Of a stretch of DNA of 64,000 nt, positions 16,819-25,925 are shown in pieces (the stretch's first letter is position 1; every line of letters begins with the position of its first letter). Both the position numbers and the translations under genes were made by a program. The notes below the pieces were generated by a model. It had not been told where the DNA came from. It ran no database searches and saw only the letters and a list, made by a program, of their open reading frames with translations. Origin of the DNA: Comamonadaceae bacterium (GTDB lineage: Bacteria > Pseudomonadota > Gammaproteobacteria > Burkholderiales > Burkholderiaceae_C); the NCBI GenBank assembly GCA_947455145.1, contig CANGME010000003.1:186001-250000 (forward strand), in the 5' to 3' direction.

Positions 16819-17581
16819 GTGCGTCCTCCCCATGTCCCAGATACACCTCTTTGACCCGTGGGTCGTTGGCAATGGTGTCCGGGTCACCCTCGGTCAACAC
16901 CGTGCCATTGACCAGAACCGTCATGCGTTTGGCAAAGCTGAAGACCAAGTCCATGTCATGCTCAATCAACAACACCGACACATCGGCAGGCAAGGCCGCC
17001 ACGGTTTGCAGCAGCTCTTCGCGCTCACCCGCAGGCACGCCAGCCACGGGCTCGTCCAGCAAGAGCACGCGCGGCTCGCAGGCCAGGGCAATAGCGATTT
17101 CCAGCAGACGGCGCTTGCCATAGGCCAACTCATGGGTGACCTGGTTCATCACCTCGGTCAGGTGAAATTGTTCCAATAAGGTCTCACACCGCTCGGACAC
17201 CCCTTTTCGCTGTCCACCCAGGGGCTGCCACCAGCGTGCGCCCAAACCCTGCTGCTGTGAAACGGTCAGCGCCAGGGTCTCCAGCGGTGTCAATGAGTCA
17301 AACAATTGGTTGATCTGAAACGTGCGCACCATGCCGCGCTTGACGCGTTGGTGCGGTGCGAGTTGGGTGATGTCTTGGCCTTCCAACAAAATCTTGCCAG
17401 CGCTGGGCTCCAGCACGCCAGTCAGCAGATTAATGAGTGTGGTTTTGCCTGCGCCATTGGGGCCGATCAAGGCGTGGCGCGCACCTTTGTGCAGGTTCAG
17501 CGTCACGTTGTTGGTGGCGGTGATGCCGCCAAAGAGCTTCACCAAGCCCTGTGCGCTTAAAACGATTTCAGGGGTGCTCAT
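16811..17581 (-). CDS. livG: Liv ABC transporter ATP-binding protein LivG
   Basis: A 256-residue ATPase of the LivG type. It has Walker A GPNGAGKTT near residue 38, the family variant HELAYGKRRLLEIAIAL in place of the ABC signature, Walker B VLLLDEP, and the LivG ending VLTEGDPDTIANDPRVKEVYLG. It overlaps livM by four bases (ATGA) and livF by eight, consistent with strict co-translation. Confidence 0.96.
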   Translation of the reverse strand: MSTPEIVLSAQGLVKLFGGITATNNVTLNLHKGARHALIGPNGAGKTTLINLLTGVLEPSAGKILLEGQDITQLAPHQRVKRGMVRTFQINQLFDSLTPLETLALTVSQQQGLGARWWQPLGGQRKGVSERCETLLEQFHLTEVMNQVTHELAYGKRRLLEIAIALACEPRVLLLDEPVAGVPAGEREELLQTVAALPADVSVLLIEHDMDLVFSFAKRMTVLVNGTVLTEGDPDTIANDPRVKEVYLGHGEDAHV

Positions 17582-18552
17582 GGCTTGCTCCCAGCGTTAG
17601 AAGAGAACCAAGTCCAAGGCCGCAACAACTTTTGCCGCCCCACCAACACCAGCACCACCAAGAACAGCCCAATCCAAAACGTCCAGTACTGCGGCGTGAT
17701 GGCGGAGATCACGTCTTGCATCAGCTTGAAGACCACCGCACCGGCCACGCCGCCATACAGCCAGCCCGTGCCGCCAATCACCAGCAGCAGCATGACATCG
17801 GCCGAGCGGTGAAACTCAAACACGTCGATGGAGGCAAAACCGCTGGTTTGCGCCATCAGCGCACCTGCCGCACCCGCAACGCCAGCGGCCACGGTGTACA
17901 CCACCGCCAAGCGCGACGTGACCGGGATGCCAATGGCCATGGCACGCAAGCGGTTATCACGAATCGCCGTCAAAGTAGCCCCAAAAGGCGAATTCACCAG
18001 GCGTCGCGCAAGCACAAACAACAGCAGCAAAATCACCAGCGAATACCAAGCCGCCGTCTGCCCCTGCAAGTCAAACTCAAAGCGGCCCAACAGTGGCCCC
18101 ATCACCACACCTTGCAAGCCGTCCGCACCACCGGTGAGCCAGTCCAGCTTGTTGGCCAGCTCCATCAAAATCAGCGCCACGCCCAGGGTCACCATCAGCC
18201 GGGTCAAGTCACTGCCACGCATGATGGTGAACGAGCACACCGCGCCTAGCAGCGTCGCCACCCCCATGCCAAACAGCAAGCCCACCAGCGGATCGGGCAT
18301 GACCAGCTTGGCAAACAGTGCAGCCGCATAGGCCCCCATACCAAAGAAGGCCGCGTGCCCCAGCGAGACGATACCGGTGTAGCCCAGCACCAAATCCAGC
18401 GACACCGCAAACAGCGCCACGATGGCGATCTCATTGATGATGAGCGAGTGTTTAGCCAAGAGCCAGGGTGAGGCCAGCGCCAGCAGCCACAGCACGGGCT
18501 CCCACAGCTTCCAGCGGCGGCTGTGCAACAAAGATTCGCGCGTCGATATCAT
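17578..18552 (-). CDS. livM: Liv ABC transporter permease LivM
   Basis: A 324-residue polytopic permease. It shows LVLGYTGIVSLGHAAFFGMGAYAAAL near residues 53-79, the LivM landmark, and VIGGTGWLYGGVAGAVVFKL near 258, typical of the loop facing the ATPases. Second gene of the minus-strand livHMGF operon; overlaps both neighbours by four bases. Confidence 0.95.
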   Translation of the reverse strand: MISTRESLLHSRRWKLWEPVLWLLALASPWLLAKHSLIINEIAIVALFAVSLDLVLGYTGIVSLGHAAFFGMGAYAAALFAKLVMPDPLVGLLFGMGVATLLGAVCSFTIMRGSDLTRLMVTLGVALILMELANKLDWLTGGADGLQGVVMGPLLGRFEFDLQGQTAAWYSLVILLLLFVLARRLVNSPFGATLTAIRDNRLRAMAIGIPVTSRLAVVYTVAAGVAGAAGALMAQTSGFASIDVFEFHRSADVMLLLVIGGTGWLYGGVAGAVVFKLMQDVISAITPQYWTFWIGLFLVVLVLVGRQKLLRPWTWFSSNAGSKP

Positions 18553-19424
18553 GATTTACCCCCTTGGCGCACAAACAGACCCTGCGGACGCCAGATCAAA
18601 ATCACAATCATCAGCCCATAAACAATAAAAGCCCCGAGCTTGGGGATGTAGTACTTTCCCGCCACGTCCGCAATGCCCAGCAGCAGCGCAGCCAAGAGCG
18701 GCCCGGTAATGGACGAGGTGCCGCCCACCGCCACCACGATCAGAAAATAAATCATGAATTTGAGCGGGAAGGTCGGGTCCAGCCCCAGCACCTCGGCCCC
18801 CAGCGCCCCACCCAAACCCGCCAGACCAGAACCCACGGCAAAGGTCGAGAGAAAGACCACATTCACATTGATGCCCAGGCCCGCCGCCACGCGCTGGTCG
18901 TCCACCGAGGCCCGCAAGCGGCTACCAAAGCGCGTGCGCGCCAACACATATTGCAAACCCACCGTGAGCGCCGCGCACACCACCACAATAAAGAGGCGGT
19001 AGTGGCCCATGCCCAGCATCCACGCGCCCTCGCCCAGCTCGGTACGGCCCTTGAGCCATTGCGGTAGATGAACCATCTGCTGGCTCGACCCCATGAAGTA
19101 GTCCATGCTGGCCACGGCCATGAAGGTCAGGCCAATGGAGAAGAGCACTTGGTCTAGGTGCGGCTTGGCATACATAGGCCGGTACAGCGTGCGCTCCAGC
19201 ACCGCGCCCAGCAGCGCCACCCCGACAAAGGCAATCGGCAAGCACAATAGAAACGGCACATCCAAACGCTGCATCAGCAGCACCGTGATGTAGCCGCCCA
19301 TCATGGCAAAGGCACCGTGCGCCAGGTTGATGAAGTTCATCAAGCCCATGGTCACCGCCAGCCCTACCGCCAGGATGAACAACAGCATGCCGTAAGCGAC
19401 GCCGTCAAAGAGGATGGTTAGCAT
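18549..19424 (-). CDS. livH: Liv ABC transporter permease LivH
   Basis: A 291-residue permease, first gene of the livHMGF-bug-dehydrogenase operon. It has GLMNFINLAHGAFAMMGGYI near residues 26-45 and VAVGGTSSITGPLLAALLLGI near 232. The operon is divergent from the methionine-synthase-like gene at 19614 with about 190 bases between them, the likely site of both promoters. The operon has no LivJ-type receptor gene, which is unusual. Confidence 0.95.
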   Translation of the reverse strand: MLTILFDGVAYGMLLFILAVGLAVTMGLMNFINLAHGAFAMMGGYITVLLMQRLDVPFLLCLPIAFVGVALLGAVLERTLYRPMYAKPHLDQVLFSIGLTFMAVASMDYFMGSSQQMVHLPQWLKGRTELGEGAWMLGMGHYRLFIVVVCAALTVGLQYVLARTRFGSRLRASVDDQRVAAGLGINVNVVFLSTFAVGSGLAGLGGALGAEVLGLDPTFPLKFMIYFLIVVAVGGTSSITGPLLAALLLGIADVAGKYYIPKLGAFIVYGLMIVILIWRPQGLFVRQGGKS

Positions 19425-19613
19425 GTTTAGGTCTCGGCATCAAGCGCCTCGGGTGGGTTTGGGGTGTGTGGATTCTACCGAGGGGCAGGCATGGACGGTT
19501 AACACCCCAGAGCCGATTCACGCTCAGGCAAGCATGACCGAATTTGAGCCCCTAAAAATGCTCTACCATTGCGGTTTTGCATCCCTAATCGCCCTTACTG
19601 GAGACACAACAAT

Positions 19614-20741
19614 ATGACCCTTCGCACCACGCCCCCTTTTCGCGCTGACCACGTCGGCAGCTTTTTGCGCCCCAAGTTTTTGCTCGATGCCCGCGAACAA
19701 AAGGCCAAAGGCCAGATCACCGCTGAGCAGTTGCGCGCAGTAGAAGACAAGGCCATCACCGAGATCGTGAAATTTCAAGAAGACGTGGGCCTGCAAAGCA
19801 TCACCGACGGTGAATTCCGCCGTACCTACTTTCACATTGACTTTCTGGAAGAGCTGGGCGGTGTGGTGACGGACATCCCCATGTCCGTGCTCAAGCCCGA
19901 TGGCACCAAAGAACTGGCCCCACCCGTAATGCGCGTGGTGGACAAGGTGCGCCACGTCAAAGACATCCAGCGCGCCGATTTTGAATACCTGCAAAGCCAG
20001 ATCACCCCCGGTAAAGGTCGCGTAGCCAAGGTCACCATCCCCTCGCCCACCATGCTGCACTTTCGCGGCGGGCGCGCGGGCATCAGCAAGCAACACTACC
20101 CTGAGTTGGATCCAACCTTCTACCAAGACGTGGCCGACGCCTACGGTGCCGAGCTGCGCAGCTTGGCCGCTGCCGGTTGCAACTACGTGCAGATGGACGA
20201 CACCAACCTGGCCTACCTGTGCGACGACAAAATGCGCGAAGCCGCACGCCTGCGCGGTGACGACCCAAGCGAGCTGCCGCACCGTTATGCCAACTTCATC
20301 AACCTCGTGGTGGCGCAAAAGCCTGCGGGCATGACGCTGGCCATGCACCTGTGCCGGGGCAACTTCAAGAGCACGCACGCGGCATCGGGCAACTACGAGC
20401 CGGTGGCCGAGGCCTTGCTGGCCGAGATGAACCTGGACGCCTACTTTTTGGAGTACGACGACGACCGCAGCGGCGACTTCCGCCCATTGCGCTTTGTGCC
20501 CAAGGGCAAGATCGTGGTGCTGGGCTTGGTCACCACCAAGTTCGGCGCGATGGAGAGCAAAGACGACCTCAAACGCCGCATCGACGAGGCTGCCAAGTAC
20601 GTGCCGCTGGACCAGCTCTGCCTGTCACCTCAGTGCGGTTTCTCCAGCACCGTGCACGGCAATGACATTGCGGTGGAAGCACAACGCAACAAGCTGCGTT
20701 TGGTGATTGAAACCGCACAGGAAGTCTGGGGCAATAGTTAA
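19614..20741 (+). CDS. Cobalamin-independent methionine synthase-like (MetE C-terminal domain family) methyltransferase
   Basis: A 375-residue single-domain protein of the UROD/MetE-C fold. It starts with FRADHVGSFLRPKFLLDARE, has MDDTNLAYLCDD and MHLCRGNFK in the middle, and CLSPQCGFSSTVHGN near the C-terminus, where His and Cys residues bind the catalytic zinc. It lacks the N-terminal half of true MetE (about 750 residues). Members of this short branch transfer alkyl groups to thiols or act on small catabolites; methionine synthesis is not proven. The ATG at 19614 follows CTGGAGACAC; an ATG 15 codons upstream lacks such a site. The Ldh2-family gene follows in the same direction. Confidence 0.83.
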   Translation: MTLRTTPPFRADHVGSFLRPKFLLDAREQKAKGQITAEQLRAVEDKAITEIVKFQEDVGLQSITDGEFRRTYFHIDFLEELGGVVTDIPMSVLKPDGTKELAPPVMRVVDKVRHVKDIQRADFEYLQSQITPGKGRVAKVTIPSPTMLHFRGGRAGISKQHYPELDPTFYQDVADAYGAELRSLAAAGCNYVQMDDTNLAYLCDDKMREAARLRGDDPSELPHRYANFINLVVAQKPAGMTLAMHLCRGNFKSTHAASGNYEPVAEALLAEMNLDAYFLEYDDDRSGDFRPLRFVPKGKIVVLGLVTTKFGAMESKDDLKRRIDEAAKYVPLDQLCLSPQCGFSSTVHGNDIAVEAQRNKLRLVIETAQEVWGNS

Positions 20742-20777
20742 TCCATAACGACACATTTTTCACACTGAGGACCCCGC

Positions 20778-21839
20778 ATGAGCCAAACATTCCAAGCCGC
20801 TGAGCTGCGGTCCAAAGTCGTGAAGATCGTGATGGCCGCAGGCAGTGCCGAGGCCGAGGCGCACAAAGTTGCCAACAACTTGGTGATGGCCAATTTGTGC
20901 GGCCACGACTCGCACGGCGTGGGCATGCTGCCACGCTATATCGACGCCGTGTTAGAGGGCGGCTTGCAGCCCAACACCGGCGTTAAAACCGTGCTGGACG
21001 GCGGCGCGATTTTGAGCCTGGACGGCCAAGCTGGCTACGGCCAAGTGGTGGGCGAGCAAGCCATGCAAATGGGCATTGAGCGCGCACTAGAGCAAGGCAC
21101 TTGCATCATGGGCCTGGGCAACGCGCATCACCTGGGCCGCATTGGCCACTGGGCCGAGATGGCGGTGGCACAGGGGCTGGTGTCCATCCACTTCGTCAAC
21201 GTGTTGTCGCGCCCGGTGGTGGCCCCTTTTGGCGGGGCCGATGGCCGCTTTGGCACCAACCCTTGTTGCATTGGCATACCGCTCAAAGGGCGTGATCCCT
21301 ACATTCTTGACTTTGCCACCAGCCGCGTGGCCCAGGGCAAGATGCGCGTGGCCTACAACGAGGGGCGGCAGATGGCCCCCGGCTATTTGATTGACCAACA
21401 TGGCCACCCCACCACCGATCCCGGTGTGGTGGTTGTGCCGCAAAAAGGCAGCCCTGGCGGCAATATGTTTGGTGCCATGCTGACCTTTGGCGAACACAAG
21501 GGCTTCGGCTTGGCCGTGGCTTGTGAACTGCTGGGTGGCGCGCTCACCGGCGGTGGCACCATGCACCGCCCAGGGGACGCAAGACGCGCCGTGCTGAACG
21601 GCATGTTGACCATCCTGATCGACCCCAAACGCATGGGCACGCAAGCCGCCTTTGAGAGCGAAGCCGTGGCCTTTATCGACTGGGTGCGCCAAGGCCCGGT
21701 TGCACCCGGCGTTGACGCGGTGCTCACCGCCGGTGAGCCCGAACGCGCGGCCCGACGAGAGCGCGAGATTGAAGGCATTGTGCTGGACGACCAGACTTGG
21801 GGTGAGATCGAGCAGGCCGGCGTCAAAGTAGGCGCTTAA
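20778..21839 (+). CDS. Malate/L-lactate/sulfolactate dehydrogenase family (Ldh2) oxidoreductase
   Basis: A 353-residue NAD(P)-dependent dehydrogenase of the Ldh2 fold, distinct from classical malate dehydrogenases. The N-terminal signature NLVMANLCGHDSHGVGMLPRYIDAV contains the conserved His. Others are GLGNAHHLGRIGHWAEMA, NPCCIGIPLKG, ILDFATSRVAQGKMRVA and FGEHKGFGLAVACELLGGALTGG. It oxidises a 2-hydroxy acid or reduces a 2-keto acid in the cytoplasm. It follows the MetE-like gene by 36 bases and is convergent with the TRAP operon (gap 6 bases). A role in sugar-acid use is possible. Confidence 0.9.
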   Translation: MSQTFQAAELRSKVVKIVMAAGSAEAEAHKVANNLVMANLCGHDSHGVGMLPRYIDAVLEGGLQPNTGVKTVLDGGAILSLDGQAGYGQVVGEQAMQMGIERALEQGTCIMGLGNAHHLGRIGHWAEMAVAQGLVSIHFVNVLSRPVVAPFGGADGRFGTNPCCIGIPLKGRDPYILDFATSRVAQGKMRVAYNEGRQMAPGYLIDQHGHPTTDPGVVVVPQKGSPGGNMFGAMLTFGEHKGFGLAVACELLGGALTGGGTMHRPGDARRAVLNGMLTILIDPKRMGTQAAFESEAVAFIDWVRQGPVAPGVDAVLTAGEPERAARREREIEGIVLDDQTWGEIEQAGVKVGA

Positions 21840-21845
21840 CGCCTC

Positions 21846-23144
21846 TCACTTCGCCAAAAACAAATTCGGCAACCACATCGAAAAACTCGGCACATAGGTG
21901 ACCAGCAGCAGACACAGCCCCAAAGCCCCGTAGAACGGCGCGATGGAGCGCATCACCTGCCCAACGGTGACACCGCCAATCGCGCAGCCCACAAACTGCA
22001 CCGTACCCACGGGCGGCGTGTTCAGCCCCAGCGCACAGTTGATCAGCATGATGATGCCAAACTGCACCGGGTCCATGCCGAATTGCATGGCAATGGGCAA
22101 AAAGATGGGCGTGCAGATCAGGATGGTGGCGGCCATGTCCAAGAAGGTGCCCAGCACAAACAGCAGCACGTTGATCATCAAGAAGATCACCCAAGGTTCG
22201 GTGCTAACCGCCTTCATCAATTCACCCGTGCGCTGCGGCACTTCATACAGCGCCATGAAGTAGCCAAACGCAGCTGAGATGCCGATCAGCAGCAACACCA
22301 CGCCCGTCGTCTTACAGGCCTTGGCGCAGGCTTTCAAAAAGTTATGCCAGCTCAGCGTGCGGTAAACAAACACCGTGACCATCAATGCCCAAGCCACCGC
22401 AATCGAAGCCGACTCGGTGGCCGTGAAGGCCCCCGACAAGATGCCGCCCAAAATGATGACCACCACCAAAAGGCCGGGCAAAGACGCGAGGAAGGCCGTG
22501 AGCACCGCACGCCAGCCCGCAAAGCCGCCGGGCCGCACGGGGTAGTTGCGTTTGACCGCCACCCAGTACGCCGCACCCAGGTTGCACAGCGTCAAAATCA
22601 GCGCGGGCACCACGCCCGCCAACATCAAACTCATGGCGCTGACCGAGGCAATGCCCGCCGTGGCCAGGGTGTAGATGATGAGGTTGTGCGAGGTCGGCAT
22701 GATCGCCCCCACCAGGGCTGCGTGAGTCGTCACGTTGACGGCGTAGTCGGCGTCGTAGCCTTCTTTTTTCATCAGCGGAATCATCACCGAACCAATGGCC
22801 GACACGTCCGCCAAGGGCGAGCCCGCCACGCCGCCAAAGATGGTGCAGCCCAGCACATTGCTCATGCCCAAGCCACCGCGCACATGGCCCACCAAGCTGT
22901 TGGCAAAACGCACGATACGGTCGGCAATGCCGCCATAGAGCATCAGCTCACCCGCAAAGACGAAGAAGGGAATGGCCAGGAACGAGAACACCTGCATGCC
23001 GCCCACCATCTTCTGGAACACCACCGCAATCGGCAGGCCCGCCGCCACGATGGTGAGCACCGAAGACAAGCCAATGGCAAAGGCCACCGGCACGCCGATC
23101 AGCAGCAGCACGGTGAAACTCACCGCCAAGATAGTCAGTTCCAT
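21846..23144 (-). CDS. dctM: TRAP transporter large permease DctM
   Basis: A 432-residue inner-membrane protein with about 12 hydrophobic segments. Family marks are the start LTILAVSFTVLLLIGVPVAFAIGLS, GGVAGSPLADVSAIGSVMIPLMKKEGY and IINCALGLNTPPVGTVQFVGCAIGGV-like stretches. It forms the ion-coupled channel of a TRAP importer with DctQ, which it overlaps by 10 bases. Last gene of a DctP-Q-M set downstream of a lactonase and a uronate dehydrogenase. Confidence 0.95.
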   Translation of the reverse strand: MELTILAVSFTVLLLIGVPVAFAIGLSSVLTIVAAGLPIAVVFQKMVGGMQVFSFLAIPFFVFAGELMLYGGIADRIVRFANSLVGHVRGGLGMSNVLGCTIFGGVAGSPLADVSAIGSVMIPLMKKEGYDADYAVNVTTHAALVGAIMPTSHNLIIYTLATAGIASVSAMSLMLAGVVPALILTLCNLGAAYWVAVKRNYPVRPGGFAGWRAVLTAFLASLPGLLVVVIILGGILSGAFTATESASIAVAWALMVTVFVYRTLSWHNFLKACAKACKTTGVVLLLIGISAAFGYFMALYEVPQRTGELMKAVSTEPWVIFLMINVLLFVLGTFLDMAATILICTPIFLPIAMQFGMDPVQFGIIMLINCALGLNTPPVGTVQFVGCAIGGVTVGQVMRSIAPFYGALGLCLLLVTYVPSFSMWLPNLFLAK

Positions 23145-23623
23145 GCGGGCTCCACCACAGTGCCGCGCACCAGCGCGATGATGTGTTCGATGGAGAACAG
23201 AACGATCAAAACGCCCGCAATCACCACCGGTAAATAGTCAATGCCATCGGACACAGGCAGCATGGGTTTCTTCTCGCCCCATTTAGCAATCATCCAGATG
23301 CCACCGCCATAGACCATCAGCGCGCCAAAGCTGCCGACCAGCAGGTGGATCAAAATCTCAATGCGGTGCTGCCATGTTTCAGGCAGCAGCGAGACCATGG
23401 ACTCCAAGCCGATATGCCCCGCATCGCGCACGCCCACCGCCACGCCAAAAGCGGTGACGAAAAGCACCAGGAGCAAGGCCAGCGCCTCGGCCCAGGTGGG
23501 GGTGTCGTTGAAGACGTAGCGGCCAATCACCTGCCACTGCACGCACAGGATGACAGCGATCAACCCGATCACCGCCAGCACCAGGCAGAGCTTGGAGAGG
23601 GCAGCGCAGAACTTGGTGTACAT
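23135..23623 (-). CDS. dctQ: TRAP transporter small permease DctQ
   Basis: A 162-residue protein with four hydrophobic helices. It shows VLCVQWQVIGRYVFNDTPTWAEALALLLVLFVTAFG, the DctQ landmark, and the VGVRDAGHIGLESM segment. It joins DctM to make the membrane part of the importer. It lies 17 bases after dctP and overlaps dctM by 10 bases. Confidence 0.93.
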   Translation of the reverse strand: MYTKFCAALSKLCLVLAVIGLIAVILCVQWQVIGRYVFNDTPTWAEALALLLVLFVTAFGVAVGVRDAGHIGLESMVSLLPETWQHRIEILIHLLVGSFGALMVYGGGIWMIAKWGEKKPMLPVSDGIDYLPVVIAGVLIVLFSIEHIIALVRGTVVEPAWN

Positions 23624-23640
23624 GGTCTCGTCTTAGGCGC

Positions 23641-24615
23641 TTACTTGGTGTCCTGCACGGCCTTAACCAAGCGCTTCATGTCCGGCGTGACCATGAACTT
23701 GTCATACACCGGGCCCATCACGGCCTGGAATGACTTTTTGTCCACTTCCACCATCTGAGCCCCTGCTGCCGTGACGACAGCCAGCGACTTGGCCTCTTGC
23801 TCGTCCCACTTTTGACGCTCAAACGCCACCGACTCTTTGGCCGCCGCGCGGATCATGTCTTGTTCGGCCTTGGGCAGCTTGTCGTAAATGATTTTGGACA
23901 TCACCAAAATCTCAGGGGCCATGGAGTGTTCGGTCTTGGAGTAAATCTTCACCGATTCGTAGTGCTTGGCCGTATCGAATGACGGGATGTTGTTTTCTGC
24001 TGCGTCGATCAGGCCAGTTTTGAGGCCCATCAGCACCTCGCCGTAAGGCATGGGCGTGGCGTTGGCGCCCATGGCGCTGATCAAAGCCACCCATAGGTCA
24101 GACTGCTGCACTCGAATTTTCAGACCCTTGGCATCGGCCACGGTCTTGATCGGCTTCTTGGCGTAGATGGAACGTGCGCCGCTATCGTAAAACGCCAGGC
24201 CGACAAAGCCCACTGACTCGCAGCTCTTCAAAATTTCATCGCCCACCGGGCCATCGAGCACCTTGCGCATGTGTGGGATGCTGTTGAACAGAAAGGGCAT
24301 GGTCGGCACTTGGGTCAGAGGGCAAATGCCATTCATCGGGCCCACGTTGACGCGGGTGAAATCGAGCGCGCCGATTTTCACCTGGTCAATGGTTTCTTTC
24401 TCGCTGCCCAGGGCCTGTTTGTTGAAGACTTTGATTTTGTGCTTGCCGCCACTCTTTTTCTCCAGCAGCGTGCTCATGTACTTGACGGCGGCCACGGTGG
24501 GGTAGTCGTCGGCGTTGTGGGTGTCGGCTGAGCGGAACTCGGTGGCGTGCACGCTCAGGGCCGCCAGGGTAACGATGCTTGTGGCCAGGGCAATCAAGGT
24601 GGGTTTGAAGTTCAT
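23641..24615 (-). CDS. dctP: TRAP transporter solute-binding protein DctP
   Basis: A 324-residue periplasmic receptor. A signal peptide ([24 protein letters not shown]) is followed by [23 protein letters not shown]. Conserved DctP features are [18 protein letters not shown], the ligand-carboxylate Arg in [13 protein letters not shown], and [20 protein letters not shown]. First of the TRAP genes, 43 bases after an SMP-30-type lactonase gene. The lactonase and uronate dehydrogenase upstream suggest hexuronates as the ligand; related receptors of Comamonadaceae are known to bind glucuronate and galacturonate. Confidence 0.93.
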   Translation of the reverse strand: MNFKPTLIALATSIVTLAALSVHATEFRSADTHNADDYPTVAAVKYMSTLLEKKSGGKHKIKVFNKQALGSEKETIDQVKIGALDFTRVNVGPMNGICPLTQVPTMPFLFNSIPHMRKVLDGPVGDEILKSCESVGFVGLAFYDSGARSIYAKKPIKTVADAKGLKIRVQQSDLWVALISAMGANATPMPYGEVLMGLKTGLIDAAENNIPSFDTAKHYESVKIYSKTEHSMAPEILVMSKIIYDKLPKAEQDMIRAAAKESVAFERQKWDEQEAKSLAVVTAAGAQMVEVDKKSFQAVMGPVYDKFMVTPDMKRLVKAVQDTK

Positions 24616-24658
24616 GTCGTCCTCTTGGAGTGGTTGAGATTAGGGGCTCACTGTAACG

Positions 24659-25588
24659 TTAATACGAACATGAGGTCTCAGGGATTCCTCTAACGCCGGG
24701 GCGCAACGCAAACACGCCACCAGCCAGCGGCTGGTCAGACAAGTCGATGCCCTCAGGTCGAATCGAGGTTACAAACAACGTGTCCAGCCCGGCACCGCCA
24801 AAGGCGCACATGGCGGGTTTTTTAACCGGCACGGCCAGCGAACGATCCAGTTTGCCATCAGGCGTGAAGCGGTGCACCAGCCCCGCGTCATTCGCGCAAA
24901 TCCAGTAGCAACCGTCCGCATCGACTGCCGCGCCATCGGGCCGACCGGGCATCGTGTTCATATCAACAAACACCCGTTGATTTGAGGGCGTGCCTGTCGT
25001 GGTGTCGTAATCAAAGGCCCAGATCAGTTGCACGGCGGGATGTGAATCTGAGAGGTACATCGTGCGGCCATCCGGGGAAAAACCCAGGCCATTGGGGGTG
25101 ATGAAGTCTTGCAATATTTTTTGCAAGCCGCGCACGGTGTCATGCCGGTACAGCGCCCCCGAGCGTGAAGCCAGCCCCATATCGCGCACCATCGTGCCCG
25201 CCCAGAAGCGCCCTTGCCTATCGCAGCGGCCATCGTTGAAGCGCATGGCGGGTTGGGCGTGTTCCACGGGAGCCACCAAGCGACTGCTCAAGGTGCTCTG
25301 TGAGTGGTTTTGAAGTGATGCATGAGCGTTGGATGCATCAGGCACCTGCAACTCAAACAAGCCCGTCTCCATACCCGCCAACCAAGTGCCAGGCCGTGTG
25401 CCCTGCGCAATGCAGGCTAGCATCTCCGAAGCCTGCCATTGGGTCACCTTGGCTGAGTCAACCTGCCAGCGGCAGAGTTGTTGGGCTGGAATGTCCACCC
25501 AGTACAGCGCCTGCTCCACTGCGCTCCACACCGGGCTCTCACCCACTGCATTGCGTGCATCTACGACGAGTTCTGCGTTGTTGTTCAT
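24659..25588 (-). CDS. SMP-30/gluconolactonase family lactonase
   Basis: A 309-residue six-bladed beta-propeller lactonase. Metal-ligand positions are visible as the Glu in AVGESPVWS (about residue 17), Asn/Asp in MRFNDGRCDRQGRFWAGTM, Asn in TPNGLGFSPDG, and Asp in MYLSDSHP. The ATG at 25588 follows a GGAAAAAAC stretch and is chosen over an in-frame start 19 codons upstream that has no family similarity. It would hydrolyse a sugar-acid lactone; next to uronate dehydrogenase the likely substrate is galactaro- or glucarolactone. It is separated from the dehydrogenase gene by a 337-base gap holding a large inverted repeat, yet has the same orientation. Confidence 0.88.
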   Translation of the reverse strand: MNNNAELVVDARNAVGESPVWSAVEQALYWVDIPAQQLCRWQVDSAKVTQWQASEMLACIAQGTRPGTWLAGMETGLFELQVPDASNAHASLQNHSQSTLSSRLVAPVEHAQPAMRFNDGRCDRQGRFWAGTMVRDMGLASRSGALYRHDTVRGLQKILQDFITPNGLGFSPDGRTMYLSDSHPAVQLIWAFDYDTTTGTPSNQRVFVDMNTMPGRPDGAAVDADGCYWICANDAGLVHRFTPDGKLDRSLAVPVKKPAMCAFGGAGLDTLFVTSIRPEGIDLSDQPLAGGVFALRPGVRGIPETSCSY

Positions 25589-25640
25589 TGTTGGTTTTTT
25601 CCTGTTGACGGTGACATTTTGTAATGGATCAACTCGGCAG

Positions 25641-25873
25641 CGCACTCAGCTCCGCGGCTGTCCCCCGTGGTGGCCTAGGGCCACCGACTCCTCCTTGATG
25701 CCGCTGCGCTGAGCGCGCCACCGAGTCGATCTTGCGAGCATGGTGCGCGTTCTTCCGCTGCCTACCCACCGTGCTCGCTGCCCAGGCGCTTGGGGTGAGT
25801 GGCGTAGCGACATCAAGGAGGAGCCCGAAGGGCGGGGGACAGTCGCGCAGCTACTCACCCCAAGTGCCTGGGC
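25641..25873. repeat. Large composite inverted repeat in a 337-base intergenic gap
   Basis: The gap 25589-25925 holds no convincing gene. Near-perfect 21-bp arms (one mismatch) lie at 25780-25800 and 25853-25873, built around CCCAGGCG/CTTGGGGTGAGT. Outer blocks also pair: CTGTCCCCCG (25658-25667) with CGGGGGACAG (25833-25842), and CTCCTCCTTGATG (25688-25700) with CATCAAGGAGGAG (25811-25823). A small hairpin GTGGCC/GGCCAC sits at about 25670-25684. The whole could fold into one branched RNA or cruciform, and looks like a non-autonomous repeat element. Confidence 0.7.
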
Positions 25874-25925
25874 GTACAAAACCCCTGCGTTGCATGAATT
25901 GAAAAACGCGCAACAAACAAACCAA

